DNA of 64,000 nucleotides from Psychrobacter sp. APC 3281 (lineage in GTDB: Bacteria > Pseudomonadota > Gammaproteobacteria > Pseudomonadales > Moraxellaceae), in the NCBI RefSeq assembly GCF_030407815.1, contig NZ_JASDCS010000004.1, positions 27,132 through 91,131 of the forward strand, given 5' to 3'. Both the position numbers and the translations under genes were made by a program. Under the pieces are notes generated by a model, which searched no databases, was not told the DNA's origin, and saw nothing but the letters and a program-made list of their open reading frames with translations. Below, piece after piece: positions 10,030-19,590 of this stretch (positions are counted from its first letter, which is position 1; each line of letters starts with the position of its first letter).

Positions 10030-11133
10030 ATGGCAGGCAATAGTATTGGGCAGGTTTTTACGGTCACCACTTGCGGTGAGTCACATGGCGCAGGCCTTAT
10101 GGCCATCGTTGATGGCGTACCACCAGGTTTAGCATTATCTGCAGACGACCTACAAGTAGATTTGGATCGTCGCAAACCGGGTACGTCTAAGTATTCAACC
10201 CAGCGCCGTGAGTCTGATGAAGTTGAGATTATCTCTGGCGTATTTGAAGGTAAAACTACAGGTACGTCTATCGGTCTATTGATTCGTAATACCAATCAAA
10301 AATCTAAAGACTATAGCGATATCAAAGATACTTTCCGTCCTGGACACGCTGACTATACTTATAGTATGAAATATGGCTTCCGTGACTATCGTGGTGGCGG
10401 TCGTTCGTCAGCGCGTGAGACGGCTATGCGAGTGGCTGCTGGTGCTATCGCCAAGAAGTATTTGCAAGAACGTCTGGGTGTTCAAATCCGCGGTCATGTG
10501 ACTCAGATTGGCAATGAGCATAGTAATGTCTTAGACCCAAGCCAAATTGACTGGGAGTTTGTAAATAGCAATCCGTTCTTTTGCGCAGACAAAGAAGCGA
10601 TTGGCCGTTTTGAAACCTTGATTGATAATTTGCGCCGTGAAGGCACTAGCTGTGGCGCGCGCCTTGATATCATTGCGAGCGGTGTACCAGTAGGCTTAGG
10701 CGAGCCAGTATTTGATCGTTTAGATGCAGATATCGCTCATGCGATGATGAGTATCAATGCGGTCAAAGGCGTCGAGATTGGTGATGGGATGGCGGTGGCA
10801 GGTCAATTCGGACATAGCGCTCGTGACGAGCTGACCCCAGATGGGTTTGCAGCCAATCATGCTGGCGGTGTCTTGGGTGGTATCTCATCAGGTCAAGATA
10901 TCCGTGTGAGTATTGCTCTAAAACCAACATCTAGTATTACTACTGCTGGCAAGAGCATTAACACTCAGGGTGAAGCAGTCGATATGCTGACTAAGGGTCG
11001 TCATGATCCTTGCGTTGGTGTGCGTGCTACGCCCATTGCCGAAGCGATGCTAGCGATCGTACTGCTTGATCACTATCTGCGTCATCGCGGTCAAAACACT
11101 GATGTGAAGCCGCCAGTACAATCGATTACTTAG
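10030..11133 (+). CDS. aroC: Chorismate synthase
   Basis: Last common step of aromatic amino acid synthesis: removes phosphate from 5-enolpyruvylshikimate 3-phosphate to give chorismate, using reduced FMN. 367 residues, the usual size. Family signatures present: GESHG at 16-20, [18 protein letters not shown] in the middle and GRHDPCVG near the C-terminus. A good ribosome site (AAGGACAG) precedes the ATG. It follows prmB by ~150 bp on the same strand and is closed by a strong terminator, so the two may be co-transcribed. Confidence 0.98.
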   Translation: MAGNSIGQVFTVTTCGESHGAGLMAIVDGVPPGLALSADDLQVDLDRRKPGTSKYSTQRRESDEVEIISGVFEGKTTGTSIGLLIRNTNQKSKDYSDIKDTFRPGHADYTYSMKYGFRDYRGGGRSSARETAMRVAAGAIAKKYLQERLGVQIRGHVTQIGNEHSNVLDPSQIDWEFVNSNPFFCADKEAIGRFETLIDNLRREGTSCGARLDIIASGVPVGLGEPVFDRLDADIAHAMMSINAVKGVEIGDGMAVAGQFGHSARDELTPDGFAANHAGGVLGGISSGQDIRVSIALKPTSSITTAGKSINTQGEAVDMLTKGRHDPCVGVRATPIAEAMLAIVLLDHYLRHRGQNTDVKPPVQSIT

Positions 11134-11154
11134 TATTTTTGTCGTAGAGTAATC

Positions 11155-11207
11155 AGCCCTTTGTTGTTTCCAGTAGTTTAATACTAGAAATAACAAAGGG
11201 CTTTTTT
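11155..11207 (+). terminator. Intrinsic terminator of aroC
   Basis: Stem AGCCCTTTGTT paired with AACAAAGGGCT (11192-11202), followed by six T. It lies 22 bp after the aroC stop. Confidence 0.9.
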
Positions 11208-11267
11208 ATGTCCAAATAAAATACAGTTATTACCTAAATACAGTTAATGTGTTGAGCGAACAAGATA

Positions 11268-11468
11268 TCAGGCTGCCAGTTGATACTCATCAATAGCCAC
11301 ACACTGCTGATGTCGAAATACCAATAACAACCGCTGACTAGGAATCGCTAGCCAATGTCCAAACTCAATACTATCGACGCCTTGGCTTGATAAAGTTTGT
11401 GTACAGTGATGACGGCTAAGTCCGATTAGGCTCTTGATAATAGGGTTATCCGTTAATTGATGTGACAT
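11268..11468 (-). CDS. Hypothetical small protein, 66 residues
   Basis: Not recognised. A short soluble-looking protein with no signal peptide or membrane segment; it contains two His/Cys spots (RHHCTQ near residue 19 and RHQQCVAID near residue 52). AGGAG stands about 11 bases before the ATG, which supports translation. It lies between the convergent aroC terminator and a MITE-like repeat. It could be expressed as its own unit or be a fortuitous ORF; the ribosome site tips the balance to real. Confidence 0.5.
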   Translation of the reverse strand: MSHQLTDNPIIKSLIGLSRHHCTQTLSSQGVDSIEFGHWLAIPSQRLLLVFRHQQCVAIDEYQLAA

Positions 11469-11585
11469 AGATTTTCTACTCCTAATTTACTTTACGAATT
11501 TGACGGTTCAATAGATCCTAGTGCTATCGTAAAACAAAGAAGTAGAAATCCTGTGTAGTCATGATGGAAAGTTGATGAATCCTTA

Positions 11586-11692
11586 TATAGTCATTCCACT
11601 ATAAAAGTATTACAGCGTTAACCTCGCTTGAAGTATCACATATACATCTGCACTCGGTTGCCTTGTACTACTCTTAAATTGAATCGACTACA
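11586..11692. mobile_element. MITE-like repeat, copy 1 (107 bp)
   Basis: Starts TATAGTCATTCC and ends GAATCGACTACA. About 9 of 107 positions differ from the copy at 37603-37709, with no length change. The ends are imperfect inverted repeats (TAGTC-ATTC against TAGTCGATTC, each followed by an A-rich stretch ending TAAAA). No coding capacity. It lies 5 bp beyond the stop codon of the histidine kinase gene. The right flanking dinucleotide is CA rather than TA, so this copy may be older. Confidence 0.8.
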
Positions 11693-11697
11693 AGTTA

Positions 11698-13482
11698 TTA
11701 TTCTAAAGCTAAGGGCAGGGTGATACTAACCATCACACCAGAACGCTGGTTTTTACCAGTATCAGTGTTATCAGTGGCTTTATCATCATTGGCATGGACA
11801 TTATTAATGGCTACCTGACCACCATGATGTTCAATTACTTGCTTCACTAGTGTTAGACCAAGCCCAGTGCCTTTTTTAAGTGTATTACTACTATAGTCAG
11901 TCTGCCTTGGCTCAGTCGTCGGATCTGCCGACTCTGTATATAGATCATTGTTGTCTGTGCGATTCGTTGTTTGAGATGATGGTTGGCTTTGATGAGACAA
12001 GCTAAAGTAACGCTCAAATGCTTTTGCGACAGCATATTCGGGTAGCAGCTTACCATCATTGAATATATCGATAGTGACGGTTCGAGTAGTGCTATGCAAT
12101 GAAATATCAACGGTACGATTTGCAAAGTGTATCGCATTATCAAGCACATTTTGCAGTACTTGTATTAACCAAAATTGGTCAGCATACACGCTGGTCGATG
12201 CCAATATTTCTGCTGGCAAGTTTGCAATGTTGGTCACATTCTTATTATCAACATGTATATCGATAGGGTATAGGTTCTGCTGTTGCTGCTTGGCGGCATT
12301 ATCTCTGATCAGAATTTGCAATAATGGTAACAGGGGAGTCAGTTGTCGGTTAAGTTTAAAGGTAGGCTGTTCTACTTTAGCCAGCAACAGTAGGCGGTCG
12401 ATGAGCTGTTGCATCTTTACGCTTTGCTCACCAACCGTCTCAATAAGCATTTGACGATCTTCATTATCCAGTTTATTGCCATCTAATCCATCGTCCTCTA
12501 GTAGCTCGCTACTGGCGCGTATCGCGGTTAGAGGGCTTTTTAGCTCGTGGGTCAAAGTATGGACATAATCAGTCACATAAGCACGGTTTTCGAGTCGATG
12601 CTTCATAGTTTCAATCGTATCCGTCAGGCTATTTAGCTCATGACCCAGATAAAAATAGGGCTTTTTGGTGTCTTCTGCCAGCGCACTGGTATATTGAGTC
12701 ACTAAAGTGATGCTTTGCTTAAGCCACCATGCTACGAGACCTGCTAAAATAAGGGCGGCAATGCTAATGAGTAGCGCTGTGATAAGCATACGGTTACGTG
12801 TGTCATCTAAATAAGGCAATACGCTAGCGACAGGCTTACCGACACTGACCACACCGATGATATCTCCAGACGGGTTTTTGATGGGCTGAGCCACATACAT
12901 GACCGAACCATCACGTCGCTGATAGTCTCGCAGCGTGCTTCTTGCACCGTATTGTCCTTTTAACGTGAGATAGACATCATTCCAGCGTCCATAGTTCTGC
13001 CCTTCATTATTATCAGGTTTGGGCAGGGAGTCGTAAATGACTATGCCGCTACTGTCTGTCACGTATACGCGAAAGCTACTGTGGCTTTTGGTTTGATCGA
13101 CAGGACTGAGTATTTCATCCATCGCTGGCATGCCGACAAATGCAGCATCAAGTTGCGCTTGATATTCCTCGTCATATAACTGTCCTGTAGATAACGGCAC
13201 CTGTAGACTGGCCGCGAGTAATTTACTGGTGTCTAGAAGCGTGTCTTCGATGACCTGCTGCGCGGTTGGCTTGACGTAGCCAAACAACTGAGTAAACACG
13301 ACCACGCCGCATATGACGAGCACCAACGCAACTGCTAGCCAAATTCTAAAAAATATACTTAAATTGAGCAGTCGTTTACGTTTAGGAGCTTGCTGAGCAG
13401 TACCAATAGGGTGCAGTTTGGCATACCAATTGCTTTGGTCATTATGAATATCATTTTCAGCAGGATTGGTTTTATTATTCAT
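11698..13482 (-). CDS. Sensor histidine kinase, CreC-like
   Basis: Inner-membrane sensor that should phosphorylate the response regulator encoded just upstream. Layout: basic N-terminal tail, membrane helix at 43-66, periplasmic sensor of ~165 residues, second helix at 231-254, HAMP-like linker, phosphoacceptor region with His312 in LTHELKSPLTAIR, N box QNVLDNAIHFA (441-453... about) and G2 box GTGLGL (538-543). The domain plan and sequence resemble CreC, but no creD follows. An Asn/Ser/Thr-rich insertion of ~40 residues (496-535) sits in the ATP lid between the F box FERYFS and the G2 box. The stimulus cannot be read from the sequence. Confidence 0.92.
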   Translation of the reverse strand: MNNKTNPAENDIHNDQSNWYAKLHPIGTAQQAPKRKRLLNLSIFFRIWLAVALVLVICGVVVFTQLFGYVKPTAQQVIEDTLLDTSKLLAASLQVPLSTGQLYDEEYQAQLDAAFVGMPAMDEILSPVDQTKSHSSFRVYVTDSSGIVIYDSLPKPDNNEGQNYGRWNDVYLTLKGQYGARSTLRDYQRRDGSVMYVAQPIKNPSGDIIGVVSVGKPVASVLPYLDDTRNRMLITALLISIAALILAGLVAWWLKQSITLVTQYTSALAEDTKKPYFYLGHELNSLTDTIETMKHRLENRAYVTDYVHTLTHELKSPLTAIRASSELLEDDGLDGNKLDNEDRQMLIETVGEQSVKMQQLIDRLLLLAKVEQPTFKLNRQLTPLLPLLQILIRDNAAKQQQQNLYPIDIHVDNKNVTNIANLPAEILASTSVYADQFWLIQVLQNVLDNAIHFANRTVDISLHSTTRTVTIDIFNDGKLLPEYAVAKAFERYFSLSHQSQPSSQTTNRTDNNDLYTESADPTTEPRQTDYSSNTLKKGTGLGLTLVKQVIEHHGGQVAINNVHANDDKATDNTDTGKNQRSGVMVSITLPLALE

Positions 13483-13498
13483 AAACTAGCAGCCACTG

Positions 13499-14278
13499 TT
13501 AAGCGGGACATAGTGCATAACCCAGTCCGCGATGCGTATGGATGACATCGACATTAATATCTACCATAGCGAGCTGTTTACGAATTGACTTGATATGACT
13601 GTCTATAGTGCGTGCCAAGCGGTGGTCAGGATAGTCGCTCACTGCGCTAAGTAACTGCTCACGGCTAAAGACTTGATACGGCGCTTGTAATAATGTCAGC
13701 AAAATTTTGCGTTCTGTATTACTAAGCTCAAGCTTTTGCTCTTGCCACGTTAATGAATAGTTCAGCGGTTGATAATGCCAAACGCCAGATTGATTTTCAA
13801 ACATTAATGCTTGTCCTGATAGATTATTCGAGGAAGTATTATCAGTACTGTTATCTGAGTTTATGGTATGAGAGCCTGACTGTTGAATCAGCTGTTCACG
13901 TCGCCAAATGGCTTTTAAACGCGCGACCAACTCACGTGGACTAAAGGGTTTGGCGCAATAATCATCACCGCCCATCTCCAATCCTAGAATACGATCGACC
14001 TCATCGCTACGTGCAGTCAAAAATACGATAGGTAAGTCTTTTAAGGCATCGATATCAGGTGTATGACGTATTTGTTGACATAGGCTCAAGCCATCACCAT
14101 CTGGCAGACCGACATCCATAATGATCGCCGATAGATCTTGTGCTTCATGACTATGCAGCATGGGTAACACGCTACTGGCATTATCTAGCCAAGTTATCTG
14201 CCAGCCTTCGCGCTTGCAGGTAACCTTAAGCGACATCGCGATCGCAGGATCATCTTCTACCAGTAAAATATGGGTCAT
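13499..14278 (-). CDS. OmpR-type response regulator, CreB-like
   Basis: DNA-binding response regulator. The receiver domain (about 1-125) has the acidic pair D9-D10, the phosphoacceptor Asp55 in IIMDVGLPDGDG and the conserved Lys in DDYCAKPFSP. A Ser/Asn-rich linker (about 135-160) joins a winged-helix effector domain ending in RTIDSHIKSIRKQL and HTHRGLGYALCP. It is the first gene of the pair, 16 bp before the histidine kinase gene, so the two form an operon. 259 residues, slightly longer than usual because of the linker. Confidence 0.95.
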   Translation of the reverse strand: MTHILLVEDDPAIAMSLKVTCKREGWQITWLDNASSVLPMLHSHEAQDLSAIIMDVGLPDGDGLSLCQQIRHTPDIDALKDLPIVFLTARSDEVDRILGLEMGGDDYCAKPFSPRELVARLKAIWRREQLIQQSGSHTINSDNSTDNTSSNNLSGQALMFENQSGVWHYQPLNYSLTWQEQKLELSNTERKILLTLLQAPYQVFSREQLLSAVSDYPDHRLARTIDSHIKSIRKQLAMVDINVDVIHTHRGLGYALCPA

Positions 14279-14433
14279 AGTCTCTACATCGTATTATAAG
14301 CTTAGTAAATTATCGTAGCACAAAAGAGTAGGTTGCTCTTGCTGCCACGAGTTAAATGGTGTGAAAAGTTAATGGAAAAGTAGGGTGCTCAGTAGATAGT
14401 TTGTGATGTAATCACCTTAATACATTCAACAAA

Positions 14434-14462
14434 AAGGCCAGCTCAATAAATAGGCTGGCCTT
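14434..14462 (-). terminator. Intrinsic terminator after the GlpQ-like gene
   Basis: Stem AAGGCCAGC / GCTGGCCTT with an 11-nt loop; on the minus strand it is followed by a T-run. It lies about 50 bp beyond the phosphodiesterase stop and separates it from the two-component operon downstream. Confidence 0.85.
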
Positions 14463-14510
14463 GGTAACGAAGATTAAGCATGACTGTCTATTAATAGACT
14501 AAGTGAAAGC

Positions 14511-15881
14511 CTATTTAAGACCTTTGCAGTTGGCATAGTAGCTCACCGTAGCGGGCCAGTCTGAAAAAATGCCTTGAACACCGACGTCCTGTGCTAGTAC
14601 GTCAATATAATTCATCATATCACCATCATTGTTGATAGCATCATCAAGACCGCTATAGTACCAATCGCCACCATCGGTTAATGGTCCTGAACGCTCTATC
14701 GACCAGGTAATGATTTTTAGACCATTGGCTTTGGCTTGTTTTGCGTATTCTGATGGTTGCATATTTCCCTTACCATCAGTAGTGACTAGCAACCAAAGTG
14801 CTGGAGCAATGGTGTTAATGCCGCGTGCTTTGATATCAGCCAATGAGTGCTTCCATGTGCTTGCGTCATTTTTATTAAATGTTTTACCCTTAGCGGTCTC
14901 ATTACTGTCATCGATTAGATAGACGGCATTAGCACCATAAGCTGGCTCGTTTTTGATCCAGTAATCCAGATCTTCTATATTGAATGACTGGGCAAATACA
15001 TCGCTTGCAGGTACATCCGCTGCCTTATAAGTATCTATCAGCTGTTGGCGATAATCGTCCAAACGATAGCCGTCAAACGGCATAGTCACTACAGGTGCTT
15101 TTAGCTCAGGCGTGTGCTTCATACCCAGCTTGCGAGCCAACGCGATATGCTCTTTCAAGGTTAACACTTTGCCGTTTTGCGAGTATAAGTCCGTTCGCCA
15201 AGGCGCGGTTGCATTCATATATTCACTAATACTGGTTGCTTTTTTATTGGCAGCATCCATCTTACCCGTCAAGGTTTTAAACTCAGTAACGCTAATGTCT
15301 GAGGTTCGGCATTCGATACTTTCGGCATTGGTAAGTTTGCCTTTAGCATCTAAGATGGGCGGTACGGTACATTGCTTGGCCAGCGGCGTGGCTAATATAT
15401 TAGTAGTGGTGTGCAAATCGTTTTGGGCATGACGACAGACAAGCTCACCATCATTGGTAAAAGCGACATCACATTCCAAGATGCCAGCACCCATTTGTGC
15501 TGACGCCACGTAGCTATCATAAGTATGTTCAGGGAGCTGTAATGGCGCACCTCGATGTGCAATAGAGAAGTCTGTCTTACTTGGCAGTTGCCCCCTGCAT
15601 GCCTGTAGCTCTTCTTTTAGTGGTCCTTCGTCCATATCGTTTATCAGATAAAACGGACGCACTCCATAGGTATATGCGACAGGTGAGGACAATTGTGGCT
15701 GTGATTGTGGTTGCGCTGTCGATAAAGGGGCTTTTGATGTGAGCACTGAGCGGCTGTCAGTAGTGCAGCCTACTATCAATAATGAGCTGATCAGCGTTAA
15801 AGGTAAGGCGAGATTAATCTTATTAACCTTAGCCGGCATCTGCTTACTCAGCTCAAGCGCTGATTTATTAGAAATTGTCAT
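14511..15881 (-). CDS. Glycerophosphodiester phosphodiesterase lipoprotein, GlpQ-like
   Basis: Hydrolyses glycerophosphodiesters to glycerol 3-phosphate and an alcohol. Seen: [13 protein letters not shown], the His-containing start of the GDPD barrel, [16 protein letters not shown], and the C-terminal GIFSDWP. The N-terminus is a lipoprotein signal with lipobox LIVGC, so the enzyme is probably anchored in a membrane facing the periplasm. The start at 15881 is chosen because AGGAAC lies 8 bases before it; a longer frame from 15917 and a shorter one beginning MPAKVNK are alternatives. It is longer (~456 residues) than E. coli GlpQ, owing partly to a Ser/Pro/Gln linker after the lipobox and loops within the barrel. 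Confidence 0.92.
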   Translation of the reverse strand: MTISNKSALELSKQMPAKVNKINLALPLTLISSLLIVGCTTDSRSVLTSKAPLSTAQPQSQPQLSSPVAYTYGVRPFYLINDMDEGPLKEELQACRGQLPSKTDFSIAHRGAPLQLPEHTYDSYVASAQMGAGILECDVAFTNDGELVCRHAQNDLHTTTNILATPLAKQCTVPPILDAKGKLTNAESIECRTSDISVTEFKTLTGKMDAANKKATSISEYMNATAPWRTDLYSQNGKVLTLKEHIALARKLGMKHTPELKAPVVTMPFDGYRLDDYRQQLIDTYKAADVPASDVFAQSFNIEDLDYWIKNEPAYGANAVYLIDDSNETAKGKTFNKNDASTWKHSLADIKARGINTIAPALWLLVTTDGKGNMQPSEYAKQAKANGLKIITWSIERSGPLTDGGDWYYSGLDDAINNDGDMMNYIDVLAQDVGVQGIFSDWPATVSYYANCKGLK

Positions 15882-16001
15882 GTAAAATGTTCCTGCAAAA
15901 TTATAAAAAAATCCCATCGGACGTATGGATAGGAATTGAAAAATTAACGTTTGACTATTGGTTGCTACTTGCCAAAAGAAGCTAAGGGTCGTGCATTCTT
16001 A

Positions 16002-16049
16002 TAAGAACTTAGTTTGGTAAGAGCTTAGTCTTGTAAGAACTTAGCATTA
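16002..16049. repeat. Three tandem 16-bp units
   Basis: Units starting at 16002, 16018 and 16034 share the core TAAGARCTTAG: TAAGAACTTAGTTTGG, TAAGAGCTTAGTCTTG and TAAGAACTTAGCATTA. Role unknown. Confidence 0.7.
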
Positions 16050-16101
16050 ATGCGGATACAATTGTAGGCACATGTACTAAAGAATAGACAGCTGACAGTA
16101 T

Positions 16102-16139
16102 TTGAGCTTTATAGTTTTAAGCTTGATAGTATTGAGCTT
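16102..16139. repeat. Three 8-bp repeats at 15-bp period
   Basis: TTGAGCTT, TTAAGCTT and TTGAGCTT begin at 16102, 16117 and 16132. The regular 15-bp spacing suggests a degenerated tandem repeat, related in part (AGCTTA) to the 16-bp set just upstream. Confidence 0.6.
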
Positions 16140-16188
16140 ATCGGTCGTAAAATCATACGTGTCTTCTTATACTGTTCACATTTTTGCT

Positions 16189-16250
16189 ATTGACCATTTA
16201 GTACCTCACTATTGACCATACTCTCAAACTAACAGATGATATTGACCATA
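16189..16250. repeat. Three direct ATTGACCAT repeats
   Basis: ATTGACCAT occurs at 16189, 16211 and 16241, the last overlapping a TATAAT-like sequence (16249-16254) upstream of the carboxylesterase gene. They could be operator half-sites or remnants of a tandem duplication. Confidence 0.6.
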
Positions 16251-16326
16251 TAATGACACACACATTATTTCGGCAAAAAATACAAAAATGCTTAAGGCAT
16301 ATCTCACTACATTATTAAGGATAACT

Positions 16327-16998
16327 ATGAGTAACTATTTAGACGCCGTCGTCGTTGAGCACAATCCCTCTCAAAAAAAGATAGATCGCGCAGTGATTTG
16401 GCTACATGGCTTAGGTGCTAGCGGTCATGATTTTGAGCCAGTGGTACCGCAGCTTGGCTTGGCTAATGATATGGCAGTACGTTTTATCTTCCCACATGCA
16501 CCTAAACGCCCAGTCACAGTAAATGGAGGCATGGTGATGCCAGCATGGTACGACATCATAGAGATGAGTCTGGAGCGTAAAGTAGATGTGGCTCAGATTG
16601 AAGAGTCTGCTCAGCAAATACAAGATTTGATCAGTCGTGAGATAGAGCGCGGCGTATCACCAGAGCATATCGTTATTGCAGGATTTTCGCAGGGCGGAGC
16701 AGTGGCATATCACGTGGCACTTGGTTACCCAGAGCGCTTAGCTGGCTTGATGACGCTCTCTACGTACTTAGCGACCAATGATAATATTGAGTATAGTGCT
16801 GCCAATAAAGACATGCCGATTCTGATTGAACATGGTTCTCATGACCCAGTCGTGCCTGTTATCCTAGGTGAGCAAGCCCAGCAGTTATTGTCGGCAAAGG
16901 ACTATAATGTGTCTTATAATACGTATCCGATGGCACATCAGGTCTGTATGCCGCAGATTCAAAATATCGGTAAATGGTTAAACATTGTTTTGGCGTAA
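16327..16998 (+). CDS. Alpha/beta-hydrolase carboxylesterase (phospholipase/carboxylesterase family)
   Basis: Cytosolic serine esterase. Seen: oxyanion motif IWLHGLGASGHDF near the start, nucleophile motif GFSQGG, and the acid/His region HGSHDPVVP and MAHQVC. The size (~223 residues) and the pattern match the bacterial carboxylesterase II / acyl-protein thioesterase family. The start ATG at 16327 is preferred to 16288 because AAGGA lies 6 bases upstream and the shorter protein begins like its family. It stands alone before the tmRNA gene. Substrate unknown. Confidence 0.92.
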   Translation: MSNYLDAVVVEHNPSQKKIDRAVIWLHGLGASGHDFEPVVPQLGLANDMAVRFIFPHAPKRPVTVNGGMVMPAWYDIIEMSLERKVDVAQIEESAQQIQDLISREIERGVSPEHIVIAGFSQGGAVAYHVALGYPERLAGLMTLSTYLATNDNIEYSAANKDMPILIEHGSHDPVVPVILGEQAQQLLSAKDYNVSYNTYPMAHQVCMPQIQNIGKWLNIVLA

Positions 16999-17040
16999 AT
17001 TATTAAGCTGTAACGTAATGTAATGCAGGCTACTTATAGG

Positions 17041-17070
17041 TTGAAACCTAACCGATATCTCCTATATAAT
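17041..17070 (+). promoter_or_regulatory. Putative sigma-70 promoter of ssrA
   Basis: TTGAAA (17041-17046) and consensus TATAAT (17065-17070), 18 bp apart, placed 13 bp before the mature tmRNA 5' end. Confidence 0.75.
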
Positions 17071-17083
17071 AGCCAGTCTTATT

Positions 17084-17442
17084 GGGGATGTTCTGGCTTC
17101 GACGCTGGTGATGAAACTCAATGATGCATGTCGAGAGTGTATGTCCTCTCGTTAATCAAACATATATTGTTATAGTCGCAAACGACGAAACTTACGCTCT
17201 AGCAGCTTAAACCCTGCTTACTTAGTTGCTGATCACCTACAGTTGGTTAACTAAGTTGAAGCGTCCGCATGTAGGCTCGCCACAAGTGATTGTCTCAATT
17301 GCTTGGGTTCAAAAGTAGAGAATCGTCCAATCCATCCTGACTGTCGGATCGGTGCGGATTAAAACTAAAGACAGAAACTAAACATGTAGATTCATGAGCG
17401 TAATGCTGGCGGACGCGGGTTCAACTCCCGCCATCTCCACCA
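17084..17442 (+). ncRNA. ssrA: Transfer-messenger RNA (tmRNA)
   Basis: Rescues stalled ribosomes and tags the unfinished protein for proteolysis. The 5' end GGGGATGTTCTGGCTTCGAC and the 3' end GGTTCAACTCCCGCCATCTC plus CCA form the tRNA-like domain with encoded CCA. The tag frame (17178-17210) reads ANDETYALAA then TAA, ending in the LAA degradation signal. It is a one-piece tmRNA. SspB, the adaptor that brings such tagged proteins to ClpXP, is encoded at 44148-44585. An intrinsic terminator follows. Confidence 0.98.
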
Positions 17443-17450
17443 AACATTAA

Positions 17451-17483
17451 AAATCCGATCACTTAGGTGGTCGGATTTTTTTT
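17451..17483 (+). terminator. Intrinsic terminator of ssrA
   Basis: Stem AAATCCGA-C with GTCGGATTT and a long T-run, starting 9 bp after the tmRNA CCA end. Confidence 0.9.
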
Positions 17484-17734
17484 GTCTAAATTTTATGGTT
17501 AATTAAAGAAACAATGATACCAATAAACTTTTGATGAGAAAGTAAAAACTATTTATATAGAGTAATCATCAAGTCTTTGAAGTTGAATCACAGTTTTTCG
17601 TCGCCTATGGAGAACATAATATTAACTTGTCTTAAAGAATAATTCTGATTATTCTTAGTTGAGGCCTATTCTTCGCATCAGGCAATGCAGTAGCAAGAAT
17701 AAGCGGACTTTCAAATAACTACAGGGAATGTATT

Positions 17735-19363
17735 ATGTTAGGAAAAATGATGTATCAGCCATTGCTGATCAGTGGTCTAATCGAACACGCTGCCCGTTAT
17801 CATGGCGATACGGCGGTTTTGTCCAAAGAAGTCGATGGACAGATGACTCATACCAATTGGCGTACTGTCTCAGATAACTCAAAACGATTGGCCAATGCAT
17901 TGGCTACACTGGGTCTTAAATCATCAGAACGCATAGCAACTTTGGCTTGGAATAATCGACGTCATTTAGAAGCTTGGTATGCCATTTCAGGCAGTGGCAT
18001 GGTTTGCCATACTATCAATCCACGTTTGTTCCCTGAGCAGCTTAGCTACATTATCAATGACGCTGATGATCGTGTACTATTTTTTGATACTACTTTCCTA
18101 CCGCTAATTATGGCAATCAAAGAGCATATCAAAGGTGTTGAACACTTCATTTGTCTAAGTGATCGAGATGATAGTATCGTCGAAAAACTGCCTAATGTAC
18201 TGTTCTTTGATGAGCTATTAGCAGAAAACTCGACTGACTTTGACTGGCCTCAATTTGATGAAGCAACAGCCAGCTCTTTATGCTACACCTCAGGAACTAC
18301 CGGTAACCCTAAAGGAATTTTATATACGCATCGCTCTTCTGTGCTGCATGCGATGGCATTGTGCATGCCTGATGTCTCCGCGCTCTCTGCACAAGACGTT
18401 TTGTTACCCGTAGTACCGATGTTCCATGTCAATGCGTGGGGCACACCTTATGCAGCTGCCCTGACTGGTTGCTCTCTCATACTTCCTGGTCCAAATCTCG
18501 ATGGTGACAGCCTAGTATCTCTCATTGATGATTGTCATGTTACGGTTGCTCTAGGGGTTCCAACGATTTGGCAAAGTCTATTGACCGCTGCCAAAGCCAG
18601 AGGTAGTAAGCTTGATAGCATGACGCGTACTATTGTCGGAGGAGCCGCATGTCCACCATCGGTCATCAAAACGTTTAGAGAGGATTTTAATTGTGATGCA
18701 GTACATGGTTGGGGCATGACAGAAACCAGCCCACTTGGAACGATGAATCAAATAAAAGCCAAGCATAAATCGCTGAGTAAAGATGAGATTAATGAGTTGC
18801 GTAACTCTCAAGGTCGTCCACCCTACGGCGTTCAGCTACGTCTCATAGATACTGACGAGCCGCTACAGCGAGTCGAAGAAGATGGTATGTCTCAAGGTCG
18901 TTTACAGATCAAAGGGCATTGGATCATCAACGATTATTACACCGAGAACCCTGATGCGATAACTGGAGATGGTTGGTTCGACACAGGCGATATTGCAACC
19001 ATTGATGCCGATGGCTATATGAATATTCGGGATCGCTCAAAAGATTTGATTAAATCTGGTGGGGAGTGGATATCGTCAGTAGAGCTGGAAAACATCGCAG
19101 TCTCCCATCCACAGATAAGAATGGCGGCCGCTATTGCTGCAAAGCATAAAAAATGGAGCGAACGTCCAGTACTAATTGTGGTGAAGGAGCCAGATTCAGA
19201 AATTGATGAGTCGCAAGTACTGAACTTTTACGAAGGTAAAATCGCCAGCTGGCAAATACCTGATAAAGTTATATTTGTAGATAACATCGTGCTAAATGGC
19301 GCTGGGAAAATGGTCAAAAAAGATCTGCGTGATGACTATGGCAACGTATTGTTGGATAGTTGA
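17735..19363 (+). CDS. AMP-dependent acyl-CoA synthetase (fatty-acid-CoA ligase family)
   Basis: Activates a carboxylic acid with ATP and CoA through an acyl-adenylate. Seen: P-loop-like AMP-binding motif CYTSGTTGNPKG, the GWGMTETSP motif, GWFDTGD and the C-terminal RSKDLIKSGGEWIS, ending with the catalytic lysine region NGAGKMVKKDLR. At 542 residues it has full length and resembles the medium/long-chain FadD-like branch (AlkK-type). Substrate cannot be fixed from sequence; medium-chain or dicarboxylic-derived acids are possible. It stands as a single gene after tmRNA. Two ATG codons at 17747 and 17750 could also serve as starts; TAGGAAAA precedes them. Confidence 0.9.
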   Translation: MLGKMMYQPLLISGLIEHAARYHGDTAVLSKEVDGQMTHTNWRTVSDNSKRLANALATLGLKSSERIATLAWNNRRHLEAWYAISGSGMVCHTINPRLFPEQLSYIINDADDRVLFFDTTFLPLIMAIKEHIKGVEHFICLSDRDDSIVEKLPNVLFFDELLAENSTDFDWPQFDEATASSLCYTSGTTGNPKGILYTHRSSVLHAMALCMPDVSALSAQDVLLPVVPMFHVNAWGTPYAAALTGCSLILPGPNLDGDSLVSLIDDCHVTVALGVPTIWQSLLTAAKARGSKLDSMTRTIVGGAACPPSVIKTFREDFNCDAVHGWGMTETSPLGTMNQIKAKHKSLSKDEINELRNSQGRPPYGVQLRLIDTDEPLQRVEEDGMSQGRLQIKGHWIINDYYTENPDAITGDGWFDTGDIATIDADGYMNIRDRSKDLIKSGGEWISSVELENIAVSHPQIRMAAAIAAKHKKWSERPVLIVVKEPDSEIDESQVLNFYEGKIASWQIPDKVIFVDNIVLNGAGKMVKKDLRDDYGNVLLDS

Positions 19364-19590
19364 TTTAGCTGTTAAAAGCAAAAATTGACAATGCTACTTG
19401 CAAAACCAAGTGTGTAGTCTAGTTAGATTTCTCTAAGAATAGTGGTATAGGTGAATAGAGCGTTTGAAGTGCTCGTCATCTATATCGATTGTTATGATCA
19501 TTATTTTAAATGAGCACTGACAGGTTAAGGTACATCAGATGCATGGATTGGGATAGGTAGAGCAGGATAGTATAGAACGCCAGATACAAC

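Larger units (their letters stand above)
15882..16326. other. Intergenic region rich in short iterated repeats
   Basis: Divergent gap between the GlpQ-like gene and the carboxylesterase gene. It holds three sets of triplicated short sequences (16002-16049, 16102-16139, 16189-16250), annotated separately. No ORF with a good start was accepted. Promoters of both flanking genes must lie here. Confidence 0.6.

Noticed and set aside
17178..17210. Short frame ANDETYALAA
   Set aside because: Not a separate gene: it is the tag-peptide frame of tmRNA. The tag looks ordinary for this family of bacteria.
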